The notes under the pieces: generated by a model
Seen by the model: only the letters and a program-made list of their open reading frames with translations
The model's database searches: none
What the model was told of the DNA's origin: nothing
Made by a program: the position numbers and the translations under genes
Shown here: piece by piece, positions 1 through 10,200 of the stretch
Layout of the letters: each line of letters begins with the position of its first letter
How positions within the stretch are numbered: the stretch's first letter is position 1
Source: Geobacter sp. AOG2
GTDB lineage: Bacteria; Desulfobacterota; Desulfuromonadia; Geobacterales; Pseudopelobacteraceae
Direction of reading: 5' to 3'
Length of the DNA: 64,000 nt
Assembly (NCBI RefSeq): GCF_019972295.1
Contig: NZ_BLJA01000001.1
Coordinates: 1,334,049 to 1,398,048, forward strand

Positions 1-125
1 CGAATGATCCGGTGGCCGAAGTAATAGAAGTCCACATAGAGTTTTTTTGAATCCTTGCGCCGCTTGACGCTGCCGATCTCTTTTGCCGGTTCTTCCAGGG
101 CCAGCGTCCCTTTTTTGGCTTTCAT
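1..125 (-). CDS. Tyrosine recombinase/integrase, N-terminal fragment (cut by window edge)
   Basis: Only the first 41 codons are in the window; the gene continues leftward past base 1. The ATG lies at 123-125. The visible protein has a basic stretch (GSVKRRKDSKKLYVDFYYFG) typical of the N-terminal arm-DNA-binding domain of phage and island tyrosine integrases. It reads away from the element, with an excisionase-like gene just upstream and a tRNA-Gly 3' fragment at the far end of the element (4001-4026), which fits an integrase next to its tRNA target. The catalytic domain is not visible, so family assignment rests on the arm domain and context. Confidence 0.75.
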   Translation of the reverse strand, partial: MKAKKGTLALEEPAKEIGSVKRRKDSKKLYVDFYYFGHRII

Positions 126-203
126 TGTTTATCTCTCCATCCGTTACCCTCCCTTCAGTGTGCCAAAAGTTCACAGGGAGGATAACGGCATCACATAACA
201 TTA

Positions 204-506
204 TCAATAGTCAAGATTGACAGGGCGTTCCGAAGGGCTGTGTACCTGCCTTTTGTTCTTCGGCCTTTGGGGTTTCACCTGTTTCCGTTCTTTCCGAACC
301 TTTCCGCCCATGCCGATCTTAAGAAGAAGTGACTCATCCCAAATAAATCGAAGAATCCGGCCTACCTTGAAGTAATGTTTCCCTTGTTCCAGTGCACCGG
401 TTTTCAGCCATTCGAACAAAGTGGTGCGGGACATGGCAAGACGTTGCGCGAATTGCTCCGGGGTAAGGAGTTCTTGTGGCATTGGTGAAAGGCTTGCCCC
501 ATTCAT
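204..506 (-). CDS. Excisionase-like helix-turn-helix DNA-binding protein
   Basis: A 100-aa protein with a MerR/AlpA-like helix-turn-helix in its first half (LTPEQFAQRLAMSRTTLFEW) followed by a GKHYFKVGR strand, the usual layout of excisionases and element-encoded regulators. The C-terminal 40 residues are very basic (KVRKERKQVKPQRPKNKR), suited to DNA contact. The start at 506 has an AGGAGG seven bases upstream and overlaps the stop of the replication initiator gene by four bases, so the two are translationally coupled. It sits between the rep gene and the integrase and probably acts in excision or control of integration; this role is inferred from position and fold. Confidence 0.7.
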   Translation of the reverse strand: MNGASLSPMPQELLTPEQFAQRLAMSRTTLFEWLKTGALEQGKHYFKVGRILRFIWDESLLLKIGMGGKVRKERKQVKPQRPKNKRQVHSPSERPVNLDY

Positions 507-1762
507 GGCTGATCCTCCTGATCCAGCAACCGACGTGCAAGCTCTTCCGCATCTGTTCTGTCCAGGCCGCCGTCATACTCGATAATTGCCGCCCGTTCTT
601 CGAACTTTTCCTGACCCTCATCATAGTTGTCGGCTTTACCTTTGGAGGATACGCGCAATATCTGCTCATGTTTCATGCCCATGCGCTCTGAACCGTCTTT
701 GAGCAGCTCCCGAATGTAATAGCCAAATATCGTAGCTCCCAGGTGAGTTTTGATCATGGCGAGAGATGGTGCATACTGCCGCTTGACGTATTGCATGACT
801 TCATCGACTGTTTTGATTTCTTGAGCAGTGGTAAGTTTGATCTTTTCCACCGTTTGTAGCCAGGCCGACCACCAGGGCTGAATGCTGCACCGGGTGGTGT
901 TGCTGTCATCACGGCAGACAACGGAAAGATACTGATTGAGGATACCGATGAACAACTGACCAACGGGAACGCCTGATGAAAGATACTTGGCGGCTTCATG
1001 GGCGCGTTTATCTTTCAGTTCAAGTTCAGCCCGGTTCCAAACAAAGGGAAGTCCAAGCTGGGCTGCTTTGTCGTAGAAACGGAGAAAGACGCGAGAGCTT
1101 CGTTTACCGAAATATAGGGTATGACCATCCGTGGATTGTTCTATGTCTGGTGAGAGGTCGAAATTTTGCGTTTCACTGGCTTTCCTGAATCGTGACCTGA
1201 TTTCACGGTTGATAATTGCCTCTTTGAGCTTGGCAAGATCAAGTGCCCCGTCCACGTTGTCATGGGCTATGTCCAGACGGGTGAACTTTGCCTTGAAGGT
1301 GATTGCAGTGGCGAAGAGGGCAAACCAGGGGATTTTGGGGAACTGGGATTCATACTGGCGACAGCCCTGGCCGGACATGGTGACATGACAGCCCATATCG
1401 GGCCGACCCGCAAAATAAACGCAGATATTGCCGAAGCGCAGGGACTTTTGATAACCGTAGAGACCGCGATCAAGTTCTGAAAATAGCTCGGATTTCAAGC
1501 CGATGATTTGCAGTATTTCTTGAGGATCAATGATTTTAACGGTGAATGCTACCCAGTCAATCAGGAACTGATTCAAGAGGGGGGTTGTAATTAGTGCCCC
1601 CCTATTAGTTAAGGGGGGCTGTGCCTCGTTCGTTCCGCCTGTCGGCGGTTCCGGCTTCCCGCCGGGGTTACCGGCAGAGCCGGCAAGCCCCGCCGGGAAG
1701 CCGGGCTTTTTAAGGCTGGATTGGCCTGTTGCAACTAAGTCGCTATCATGGTACGTTTTCAA
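503..1762 (-). CDS. Rep_trans-type replication initiation protein
   Basis: A 419-aa protein resembling the replication initiation factor family of rolling-circle plasmids and filamentous phages (RstA/Rep_trans). Visible motifs are LIDWVAFTV near the N-terminus, FTRLDIAHDNVDG (the R-x-D-x3-D pattern), RVFLRFYDKAAQ carrying a candidate nicking tyrosine, and RAELELKDKRAHEAAKYL. I place the start at a TTG at 1762 because an AGGAGG lies six bases upstream of it; an ATG 31 codons earlier (1855) would overlap the upstream gene and has no comparable site. It overlaps the HTH gene downstream by four bases. It suggests the element can replicate after excision, like a phage satellite or integrative plasmid. 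The residues between about 20 and 60 are Gly/Pro-rich and probably disordered. Confidence 0.75.
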   Translation of the reverse strand: MKTYHDSDLVATGQSSLKKPGFPAGLAGSAGNPGGKPEPPTGGTNEAQPPLTNRGALITTPLLNQFLIDWVAFTVKIIDPQEILQIIGLKSELFSELDRGLYGYQKSLRFGNICVYFAGRPDMGCHVTMSGQGCRQYESQFPKIPWFALFATAITFKAKFTRLDIAHDNVDGALDLAKLKEAIINREIRSRFRKASETQNFDLSPDIEQSTDGHTLYFGKRSSRVFLRFYDKAAQLGLPFVWNRAELELKDKRAHEAAKYLSSGVPVGQLFIGILNQYLSVVCRDDSNTTRCSIQPWWSAWLQTVEKIKLTTAQEIKTVDEVMQYVKRQYAPSLAMIKTHLGATIFGYYIRELLKDGSERMGMKHEQILRVSSKGKADNYDEGQEKFEERAAIIEYDGGLDRTDAEELARRLLDQEDQP

Positions 1763-1839
1763 AAGAAGCCTCCTGTTTTTGCGAATGGGGTGGTTTTTAG
1801 AGAGGGGAGCCAGCCGCCAAGCAATGCTCCCCTTTCGCT

Positions 1840-2217
1840 TTATTTTCCCTGCCATTGTTCAAGTATCGCTTTTGCCCGATTTTCCTTCTCCTTCTTCTCT
1901 TTATCCATTTCCTCAAAGGTAGCACTCAGAAGATCATTCTGTGTTTCCAGGTATTCATTTTCCTTGATTACAAGGTCGTCCATTTCGTCAAGGGCTCCCT
2001 CAATGAGCATTCGAATCAGGAACGAGCGAGATATACGGGCTGCTTTTGCATAGGAGTCAAGACGTTCAGCGGTTAAAGGAGGAACACGCACGGTTATGGC
2101 AGTCTCTCCCTTTTCTTTTGTTTCAATGACTCTAAATGATTTGCGTGATATTAAGTGCAACAGCGACATGAATGGACCCTGGCTCTGTACTTCCTCTTTG
2201 AGAATTGTTTTTGCCAT
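1840..2217 (-). CDS. Ribbon-helix-helix type regulator with coiled-coil tail
   Basis: A 125-aa protein. Residues about 45-85 (ITVRVPPLTAERLDSYAKAA, then ISRSFLIRMLIEGALDEM) look like a ribbon-helix-helix DNA-binding domain: a short basic strand and two helices. The remaining 45 residues are highly charged and predicted to form a coiled coil. I chose the ATG at 2217 because GGAGG lies five bases upstream; an ATG four codons earlier would sit on that site. The gene heads the element's leftward operon. An imperfect palindrome overlapping its own promoter (2241-2258) suggests autoregulation. It could also be a copy-number or partition accessory protein. Confidence 0.6.
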   Translation of the reverse strand: MAKTILKEEVQSQGPFMSLLHLISRKSFRVIETKEKGETAITVRVPPLTAERLDSYAKAARISRSFLIRMLIEGALDEMDDLVIKENEYLETQNDLLSATFEEMDKEKKEKENRAKAILEQWQGK

Positions 2218-2240
2218 ATGAACCTCCAATGAATTTTATA

Positions 2241-2274
2241 TGAATCATTTATGACTCAAACGTGATTTTGTCAA
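2241..2274 (-). promoter_or_regulatory. Promoter and candidate operator for the element's leftward operon
   Basis: On the minus strand a TTGACA (2269-2274) is followed after 17 bases by TAAATG (2246-2251), a plausible sigma-70 promoter. The -10 lies inside an inverted repeat, TGAATCAT-TT-ATGACTCA (2241-2258, one mismatch between arms). An operator over the -10 just upstream of a ribbon-helix-helix gene fits autorepression. Read directly from sequence; function is inferred. Confidence 0.5.
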
Positions 2275-2300
2275 GATAATAATTGCAATGAAGTATACGG

Positions 2301-2400
2301 CAGGGCCAAAGGCCCCGCCTTGCACTTGCGCTCGCAAAACTCGCCGCACCCTCGGCCGAGTCGGCGCCGCCCCGCGCCTTTACGGCCTCCTGGGGCGTGC
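2301..2400. other. GC-rich palindromic intergenic tract, candidate replication origin of the element
   Basis: Between the divergent regulator and ATPase genes lies a GC-rich tract that stands out from the AT-rich flanks. It contains several short inverted repeats: GGGCC-aaa-GGCCC (2304-2316), TGCG-ct-CGCA (2327-2336), and the perfect palindrome CTCGGCCGAG (2351-2360). Such clustered hairpins are typical of rolling-circle double-strand origins and the element encodes a Rep_trans initiator, but I cannot identify a nick site. Confidence 0.3.
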
Positions 2401-2504
2401 TGTAAATTGGACTTTATAGGATGGAATTAATGTGATATTGGAGGGATGTATTTACAGGCCCCCGTGTTACCAAAGCGGACTAAGATGTATAAAGGAGAGA
2501 CAGA

Positions 2505-3791
2505 ATGAATATTTATACGGAGTGGGGGTTTACCCAGCCAGTTTTTGGGACAGCTTCTCTTCCCCCAAATGAAATTGGTGAGCTTCTTCTAGTTGGAAGA
2601 GACACAGAGTTAACGGCTCTGACACGTAGGATATTTAATCCACCTAAGATCGTTACGATTGAGGGGCTTAATGGCGTCGGAAAGACAAGCCTTGTAAACG
2701 TTGCCGCTTATAAGGCATCTAAAAGATATGATGGTAATGCGCCTTTATATGTCCCATGCACTCAGAACTTCCAGCTTCATCCTGATAAAAACGCATCTGC
2801 TTTTGTTGATGAAGTAGTTATGGCTGTAGCCCAGACCCTAATTTCTAATGTAAAAACTCTTCCTAAATTCAAAGGCTCGGATAAGCTTAAAGCCTTGGAT
2901 GCTTGGTTAAACGAAACTCATCTTAGGAGCTATAATGCAGGGATTCCGGTTTTTTCGTTGGGTGAATCTGCTGAGACGAACACATCTGCTGGTTTTGAGA
3001 GAAGTGGGCTAAAAAAGATGGTCTTTGACTGTCTTCAGGAAATTTTCCCAAGCATGGAGAGCGGTGGCGTTGTCTGTGTTATAGATAATCTTGAACTTTT
3101 AGAATCGTCGAAAAAAGCCCGTGCTATGCTAGAGGCCTTGAGAGATGAAATACTAACCATTCAGGGCTTAAGGTGGGTCTTATGCGGAGCATTGGGGATC
3201 GTTCTCGGCGTAGCGTCATCCCCTCGTCTTGAAGGCTGGTTACACACTCCGATCGAAGTAGAAAGCTTTTCCGATGACCTTGTCAAAAGGGTGCTTTCTT
3301 CAAGAATATCAGCATTCTCGTCAGGTGAAGGATTTTACCTGCCTTTACTTGAAGGCGATTTTGAAGACCTTTATGAGATTCTTAATCGTAATCTCCGAAG
3401 TGTTCTCAGCAAGGCTGATGATTATTGCCAATGGGCTGCAGATCGCCCTTTACCAACTACAACCTCGGACAAAAAAAGATATTTCCAGGAATGGTTAAAA
3501 GAGCAATCTGATCGAGCATATTTGGCATTCAAGAGTAAACTTCGCACTCGTGCTATTGAACTTTTCGACATAGCTGTGGAACGCGGAGGAGTATTTGCGC
3601 CAAGCGATTATGAGGAGTTCGGGTTTAATAGCGTCGAAGCGATTCGTCCTCATGTCAAGGATCTTGAAGAAGCAGGTGTCTTGGTAAGTACTCAAGATGA
3701 TGGCGACAAACGTCGAAAAACCATTCAGGTCACGCCGTTAGGCTGGCTTGTTCATTATTCTAGATCGAAGGACGTGGCAACTAGCAATTAA
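2505..3791 (+). CDS. P-loop ATPase with C-terminal winged-helix-like end, cargo of the integrative element
   Basis: A 428-aa AAA/STAND-like ATPase. Walker A is GLNGVGKTS (about residues 54-62) and Walker B is VVCVIDN (189-195). The C-terminal 80 residues read like a winged helix (RTRAIELFDIAVERGGVF, then a DLEEAGVLVS helix and a hairpin ending in TPLGWLVHY). No transmembrane segment or signal peptide is seen. An AAAGGAG lies six bases before the ATG. The gene is AT-richer than its surroundings, stands alone in its own orientation, and is the only gene between the element's rep module and its tRNA-Gly attachment copy, so it is probably accessory cargo. Element cargo of this kind is often anti-phage defence, but nothing in the protein proves it; a transcriptional ATPase regulator is the main alternative. 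Confidence 0.65.
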   Translation: MNIYTEWGFTQPVFGTASLPPNEIGELLLVGRDTELTALTRRIFNPPKIVTIEGLNGVGKTSLVNVAAYKASKRYDGNAPLYVPCTQNFQLHPDKNASAFVDEVVMAVAQTLISNVKTLPKFKGSDKLKALDAWLNETHLRSYNAGIPVFSLGESAETNTSAGFERSGLKKMVFDCLQEIFPSMESGGVVCVIDNLELLESSKKARAMLEALRDEILTIQGLRWVLCGALGIVLGVASSPRLEGWLHTPIEVESFSDDLVKRVLSSRISAFSSGEGFYLPLLEGDFEDLYEILNRNLRSVLSKADDYCQWAADRPLPTTTSDKKRYFQEWLKEQSDRAYLAFKSKLRTRAIELFDIAVERGGVFAPSDYEEFGFNSVEAIRPHVKDLEEAGVLVSTQDDGDKRRKTIQVTPLGWLVHYSRSKDVATSN

Positions 3792-4000
3792 TTCTGATGT
3801 CCTCGATCCAGTGCCCATTTTTTTCACACAGAGGAGCCAATAATCGCACGAAAAGCCGTACCTGAACCGTTCCTACGCCACTTGAATTAATACGAATTTG
3901 CATGAACTCAATTGAACTTTTGACACGCCGAAGAGATTGATAACTGTTCGATATTACGTTAGTATATGCCTAACAAATTTATAACCAACTAGTTTAATTT

Positions 4001-4026
4001 AGTTTCGAATCCCGTTTCCCGCTCCA
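4001..4026 (+). other. Attachment-site copy: 3' end of tRNA-Gly (att) marking the element's right boundary
   Basis: The 26 bases read as the T-arm and 3' acceptor end of a bacterial tRNA-Gly(GCC): TTCGAATC of the T-loop, then CGTTTCCCGC and TCCA. No D-arm or anticodon arm precedes it, so this is a fragment, not a tRNA gene. With the integrase at the other end, it fits an element inserted at the 3' end of tRNA-Gly, with the intact tRNA expected just left of the window. The tRNA identity is from my memory of the conserved acceptor sequence. Confidence 0.75.
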
Positions 4027-4034
4027 AACAAATC

Positions 4035-4058
4035 AAGGGGCTAGGTCGAATGACTTAG
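4035..4058 (+). terminator. Hairpin terminator, probably the displaced terminator of tRNA-Gly
   Basis: AGGGGCTAGGTC and GACTTAGCCCCT form a 12-bp stem with one G-T pair around a GAAT loop, followed by TTACTTTT. It starts a few bases after the tRNA-Gly 3' fragment, so it is most simply the original tRNA terminator pushed away by the insertion. Confidence 0.7.
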
Positions 4059-4078
4059 CCCCTTTACTTTTGTGTGTA

Positions 4079-4233
4079 ACCACTCAGTTGTGGCCCAACT
4101 AGGATGATTGTAGACTACTGGCCGGAAAACGCCTTTGCGTCCGCCAAGGCAGTGGAACCGTGGTACAGGCGCCAGTAATCTACTCAACTATTAACCGGAC
4201 AGAAGAGAGTCAAATCATTGCATCTCGCGTCAC
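4079..4233. other. Intergenic stretch with a 13-bp inverted repeat after the glucan synthase gene
   Basis: This gap lies between the element's end and the stop of the minus-strand glucan synthase gene. The arms GTAGACTACTGGC (4110-4122) and GCCAGTAATCTAC (4171-4183) are complementary with one mismatch and enclose about 48 bases. It may fold at the 3' end of the synthase transcript, but there is no clear U-tract. I see no gene here. Confidence 0.35.
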
Positions 4234-7200
4234 CTACCCAGGGATTCCCATCCGAACGACTACCCGATGCTTCACCAAGCCTAGCTCTAAAGGGATCACG
4301 CCATCAGCCACGCGCTGGCCGTCCATCTCTACCCAGACGACGCCGCGCTGGCAGCCGTCCGGATTCTCCACTTGGATCGCGTAAATCGTTTCGTGGTGCC
4401 GGTACGTGAGGCTGAAGCCGGGCCATGTTGCCGGGATAACTGGATTGACCCTCATTTGATCCCCCTGCACCTGAAAGCCCAGCACCTCCTCTACCCAGGC
4501 CCGATACATCCAGGCCGCCGAGCCGGTATACCAGGACCAGCCACCCTGTCCGACCCGGCCGGGCAGCCGGTACACGTCGGCCGCCACCACGTAGGGCTCG
4601 ACCCCGTAGCGCCAGACAGCTTCCGCATCCCGGGCATGTTCTATCGGGTTGAGCATGCGCAAGAGCTGTACCGCCCGCTCCCCATCCCCCTTGCGGGCCA
4701 TGGCCATGGCCATCCAGAGGGCTGCGTGGGTATACTGGCCGCCATTCTCCCGCACGCCGGGGGGGTACCCCTTGATGTAGCCGGGCGAAGGCATGGATAT
4801 ATCGAAGGGCGGTTCGAAGAGCAGCACCAGGCCTTCATCCTGTTGGACGAGATGGTCCCAGGCCGACTCCAGGGCCTGATCCGCGCGCGACGAATCGGCG
4901 GCGCCGGAAAGCCATGCCCACGATTGAGGCAGAGAATCGATTTGCGCCTCGCTGTTGGCCGAGGAGCCGAGCGGTGAGCCGTCGTCGAAGGTCCCCCGCA
5001 GATACCACTCCCCATCCCAGCCAGTCTGTTCGGTCCGCTGGATCAGGGCGTAGCGGTCCTCCCGATAGGCCAAGCCCTGTTCCGGCTGTTCCATGAGGTC
5101 CGACAGCTCGGCCATCCCCTGCAACAGATCACACAGGAACCAGGCGAGCCAGACGCTCTCCCCTCTCCCGGCCGCGCCAACCAGGTTCATGCCGTCGTTC
5201 CAGTCCCCCGTTCCTATCAAGGGGAGGCCGTGGGGACCGACCGTCAGGCCGTGGGTGACCGCGCGGCGGCAGTGCTCAAAGAGCGTGGCCCGGTCGAAGG
5301 TGACCTCAGGGGTAGAGAACAGCTCGTGCTGGTCGTCTGCCAGCAGGGGAGCGTTGAGGAAGGGGACCTCCGTCAGCAGGATCGCCGCATCGCCGGTGGC
5401 TTGGACGTAGCGGGCCACCACATAGGGGAGCCAGAGCAGGTCGTCGGAGATCCGCGAACGGATTCCGGCGCCGGTGGGTTCATGCCACCAATGCTGCACG
5501 TCCCCCTCCTTGAACTGCCGGCTTGCGGCCAGCAGGATCTGCTCCCGCGCCAGTTCCGGCCGGGCAACGAGGAACGCCAGGACATCTTGCAACTGGTCGC
5601 GAAAACCGAAGGCGCCGCCGGACTGGTAAAAGGCGGAACGCCCCCAGATGCGGCAGCTCAGGGACTGATACTGGAGCCAGCGGTTGATCAGCAGGTCGGC
5701 AGCAAGCTCGGGGGTCTGCACCTCGATGGTACCGAGCAGGCTATCCCACCAGGCCCTGGTTCGGTCGAAGGCGTCCTCGAAGGCTCGGTCCGCCCGGTAG
5801 GCCAGCACCAGGTCCTGGGCATGGGACGCGGAGTCGGTCTGGCCCAGCAGGCAGGTAATATCGCGCTGCTCGCCCGGAGCCAGTTCCAGGGTCGCCCGGA
5901 GCGCTCCACACGGGTCCAGCCCGGCACCGGTCCGGCGTGACAGCCGGGTCAGTTCCATGGCCAGCGGATCGGCCAGTGAGCGGTTACGACCAATGAAGGC
6001 GCTTCGGTCGCCGCCGTAGGAGTCGACCGGGGGAACCATGGCCATGAAGGCGACCCGCTCGCCGTACTCGGGGTGGTAGCGGTTGTGGGCCAGTAGGGCC
6101 TGAATTTCGCCATCCCAGGTCGTCGTTACGTGCATCTGGGAGGTCTCGCGGTTCTCGCCCAAGGTCCACTCCGCGTAATAGGTCACGGAGAGCCGGCGCT
6201 TCCGGGGAGAGGCGTTGGTGAGCCGCAGGCGCTGGAGCTTGACCGGCTCCCCGCCGTGCTCATCCACAGGCACGAAGACCGTCAATTCCTGCTCGATTCC
6301 GTTGCTGTTATGCTCGAAGACCGTGTAGCCGGCCCCGTGCCGGGCCCGATAGGCGGCTTCTTCGCGGACCGGCGCCGCGGTGGGCGTCCAGAAAATGCCG
6401 CTCTCCTCGTCGCGGATATAGAGCGCCTCCGATGCCGGGTCCAGCACCGGGTCGTTGGACCAGCCGGTCAGGCGGTTACGCTGGCTGTTGCCGAACCAGG
6501 TGAAACCGGATCCGGTCTCGCTGATCAGGGTGCCGAACGAGGGCCCTGCGATGACGTTCACCCAAGGTGCCGGGGTGTTGGTGTTCGGACCGAGGTAAAT
6601 CGCGTATTCGCGCCCGTCCGGGGTAAACCCGCCCAGGCTGTTGAAGTAGCTCAACTCCATGAAGGGAAGCGGGGTCGAGGGCTCACGGGGCGCGCGCTTC
6701 CGGGCCAGTCGTTGCAGCAGTTCAGGAACCTCCACCGGGACCCCCAACTGTTGCGGAAGTGTGCCCCGCGCCGCCACCAGCACGACGCTGGCTACGGTCT
6801 TGAGAAGCGTCAGGTCCGCCTCCTGGATCTGATCCGCGCCCTTCAGGAAGATCCCGCCCGCACGGTCGGTTGCCGGGGAGAGGGTATGGACCTGGATCAG
6901 TTGTTCCAGCCGTTCCTGGAGTGGCCGTTCATAGCCGCCCGCCTCTTCGTTGAGGATCACCAGGTCAGTCGCCAAGCCGTGTATCCGCCAGTAGGTATGG
7001 GCCTGGAGCATCTGGCGGACCAGGCCCATATCACGCGCCTCGCCGATGGTGACCAGGGTCAGGGGAAGGTCGCCCGAAATACCGTAGGGCCACAACCCCT
7101 CCTGTCCCTTGCGGTTTGCTTCCAGGCGTGCGACGGGTGCCCGCAGGAGGCGGTTGGGAAACAGCAGATGGCTTGCCAGTTGCTGGAAACGGCGCGCCTC

Positions 7201-10200
7201 GTCGGCCTGGATGTGCAACACCTGCAACTGCTGCTGGGTCGAATGCCAGGCGAAATCCATGGTCCGTTCGGCCGCATGGGGGTCGCTGTGTTTATCCATT
7301 AGCAACAGCACTTGGTCACGGCTTGACCCGGCAGCAAGCACCTGGCAGAATCGGACGCGCTGGCCCGGCTTCAGGATGATACTCCGCCGCAGGCCGAGCA
7401 TCGGATCAAGGACGAAACCCTGGCTGTTGCCGAGTTCCTGCATGGCTCCCATGGGGTTGGCGAGGGTCCGGCCGCGGCCGATGAATCGCCCCCGGTCGGT
7501 CTCGAACTGCCACGCCGTTTCCTGTTGGCCGTCGTCTCCGGTTTGTTCCAGGGTCAGACAATGGGCCACATACAACGGCGCTTCGTTTTCGCTGCGCGGC
7601 CGCCGGTAGGCGAGGAGGACTTGCTGCTCGGGGAGCGCTTCGGTCTGGATGAATAGCTTGTTGAAGGCCGGGTGCTGGCGGTCTGCGTTGTGGGGCGCCA
7701 GGGAGAGTTCCACGTAGCTGGTGAGGTTGAGGCGGCGGACGCGCGGGGAACGGTTTACCAGGGTGATACGGCGCACCTCCAGATCATCTTCCGGGGAGAC
7801 GACGATCTCCGTCTCCGTGTGGATGCCGTCATCGACGCGGCGGAACACGGCCCGGTCCAGGGCGAAATCGACCGAGTACCCTTCAGGCTTCCCGCCCACC
7901 GGGTGATAGGTGTTGGACCAGAGATGTCCCGGATCGGCCTCGTGGATATAACAGAAGGTCCCCATGGCATCACGGGTCTGATCCGACCGCCAGCGGGTAA
8001 GTTCCTGTGACCCCCACTGGCTGTAACCGCCGCCGCTGTTGGTGACCATTACACTATAGCGACCGTTGCTGAGCAACAGGCTCTTGGGCGTCGTGGTATG
8101 GGGCGTCGTAAAAGAGTTTCCCGCTGGCGCGACCAAGTCACGGGTCGTCGGCGCCGGCTCACTCTGCCGGGTCGAGATCAACTGCAAGGGCGGCAGGGTC
8201 GGTATGCGTTCCTGCAGCAGGGCCTCAAAGGCCCGCACCCGTGAGTCGCTGTGAAAACGGCGTGAGAACGGGTCGCCCTGGAGGAAGTTGGTCAACGCCA
8301 AAAACGCCATGCCCTGGTGATGGGCCATGTACGCCTCCACGATCAGTCCGCGTTTGAGCGACGGCTTCCCGGTCTCGCGCTGCGGCTGGCGGCTGAAATC
8401 CATGGCCTCATAATAGCCGTACTCGCCCAGAAGCCCGAGCTTGGCCAGTCGTTTCAGGTTCCGCACGGTCTCGGCCGGCGCCACGTTCAGCGCCAGCAGG
8501 GTGGCATAGGGAGCGACGACCATCTGTTCCTCCATTCTGCGCTTCAGGCCGAGGGCCGGTACGCCGAAGGCCTTGTACTGATATGTCTTGTTGCTGTCCA
8601 GATCGGCAAAGGCCGACTCGGAGATGCCCCACGGCACCCGATGCGCACGGCCATAGGCGACCTGGACCGCTACCGCATCCCGGGCCGCCTTGTCCAGGAG
8701 TGAATTGACGTAGGAACGCTGGAACAGGAGTGGCATCAGGTATTCGAACATGGTCCCGGTCCAGCTGAGCAGCACCCGCTGACGGCCGATTGCCCCGTAG
8801 GGACGGCCCAGGGAGAACCAATGTTCCAGCGGGACATCGCCCCGGGCAATGGCGACGAAACTGCCCAGCCGTGCCTCGCTGGCCAGGAGGTCGTAGCTGG
8901 AGACGTCCCGTTGATCCGAGGAAACGTTGTAGCCGATGGTGAACAACTTCCGCTTGGGGTCATAGAGAAATCCCAGGTTCATCCCGGCCGACAGCTCCCG
9001 GATATCGGCCAGCAAGCGCTCGACCATGCCCAGGGTCTCTCCGGCCAGCCATCGGCTCGTGGCGAATGCCCCCATAACCCGGTCGATCCATGGGTCAAGG
9101 GACGAACCAGTTTGGGAAGCGCCCGCGCGGATGGCGCGAAGGATCGTTATCGACGGAATCCGGTCGTGGGCCAGGTCGAAGAGCGTCGGCGCCCTCGACA
9201 GGTCCTGGCGGATGGCGAGCAGGGCCGCCGTTCCCAGTGGCGCCAGATCCTCCTCGCCCTTTTCCGCCAGGATCTCGATCCAGGCGAGGTAGCGGTTGCT
9301 GTTGCTAATCCCGGCAGAGACCTGCAGTTGAAGCTCGGTGCCCCACGATGCGACCCCGGCGGCAGCGACGACAGAGCTGACATTGACCTGCATCCTCCGT
9401 TGCAGGCGGAGCAGATCGACGATGTCGGACGGGGGCGCGTGCCACTCTCGTAAGAGCGCCTCAAGGATCTGACGACAAAAACCGGCGATCCCGGCCTGAG
9501 TCACCGCTTGTTTCAGGATCTCCCCGGTGTCGGCCAAACCGGTAAATGCCTTGCCATCCAGGAGCGGGACGTGCAGCAACTCATTAAGCCCTTGTTCCAG
9601 TGCCCACAGAGCGCCCAGCAGGTTGCCGCTGTCCACCGTGGAGACGTAGCGGGGTTCGAGCGGTCTCAGGGTCTGGATATCGTACCAGTTGAGGAGATGC
9701 CCCTCATGGCGTTCCAGCGTGTGGATGGTCGCCATGGTTGCGGCCAGCTTTTCCACGACCTGGTTGATGGTCAGGTAGCCGCAATCGTGGGCTCCCAGCA
9801 CGCTGGTCAGCCAGAGGCCGATGTTGGTCGGACTAGTCCGCATGGCCAGGCTGTTCTGATGGGATACCTGGTAGTTATCAGGCGGCAGCCAGGAGGTGTC
9901 GGCGCTGACGAATGCCGAGAAATAATGCCAGGTCCGCCGGGCGACCTGCCGGAGGAAACGACGGTCCGTTTCCGGCAGCGGCTGTGCCTGATGTCGCTCA
10001 ACGGGCCGCAGGTTCAGGAGCCAGCCGAGCAGTGGGGAGAAAAACCACAAAACAAGCCAGGGCGCGGCCTGGGACAGGCTGGCCGGCATTACGCGCCAGA
10101 TCGCCCACCCCACGGCGGCGCTGAAGAGGCTCCCCAGTGCGAGGCTTGCGACAAAGAGCGGTTGCCGGCGGGAGGCGCTCCAATGGGTCGCCTGGGCCGT

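Noticed and set aside
4001-4026. A complete tRNA gene
   Set aside because: Only the T-arm and acceptor 3' side are present; D-arm and anticodon arm are missing upstream.
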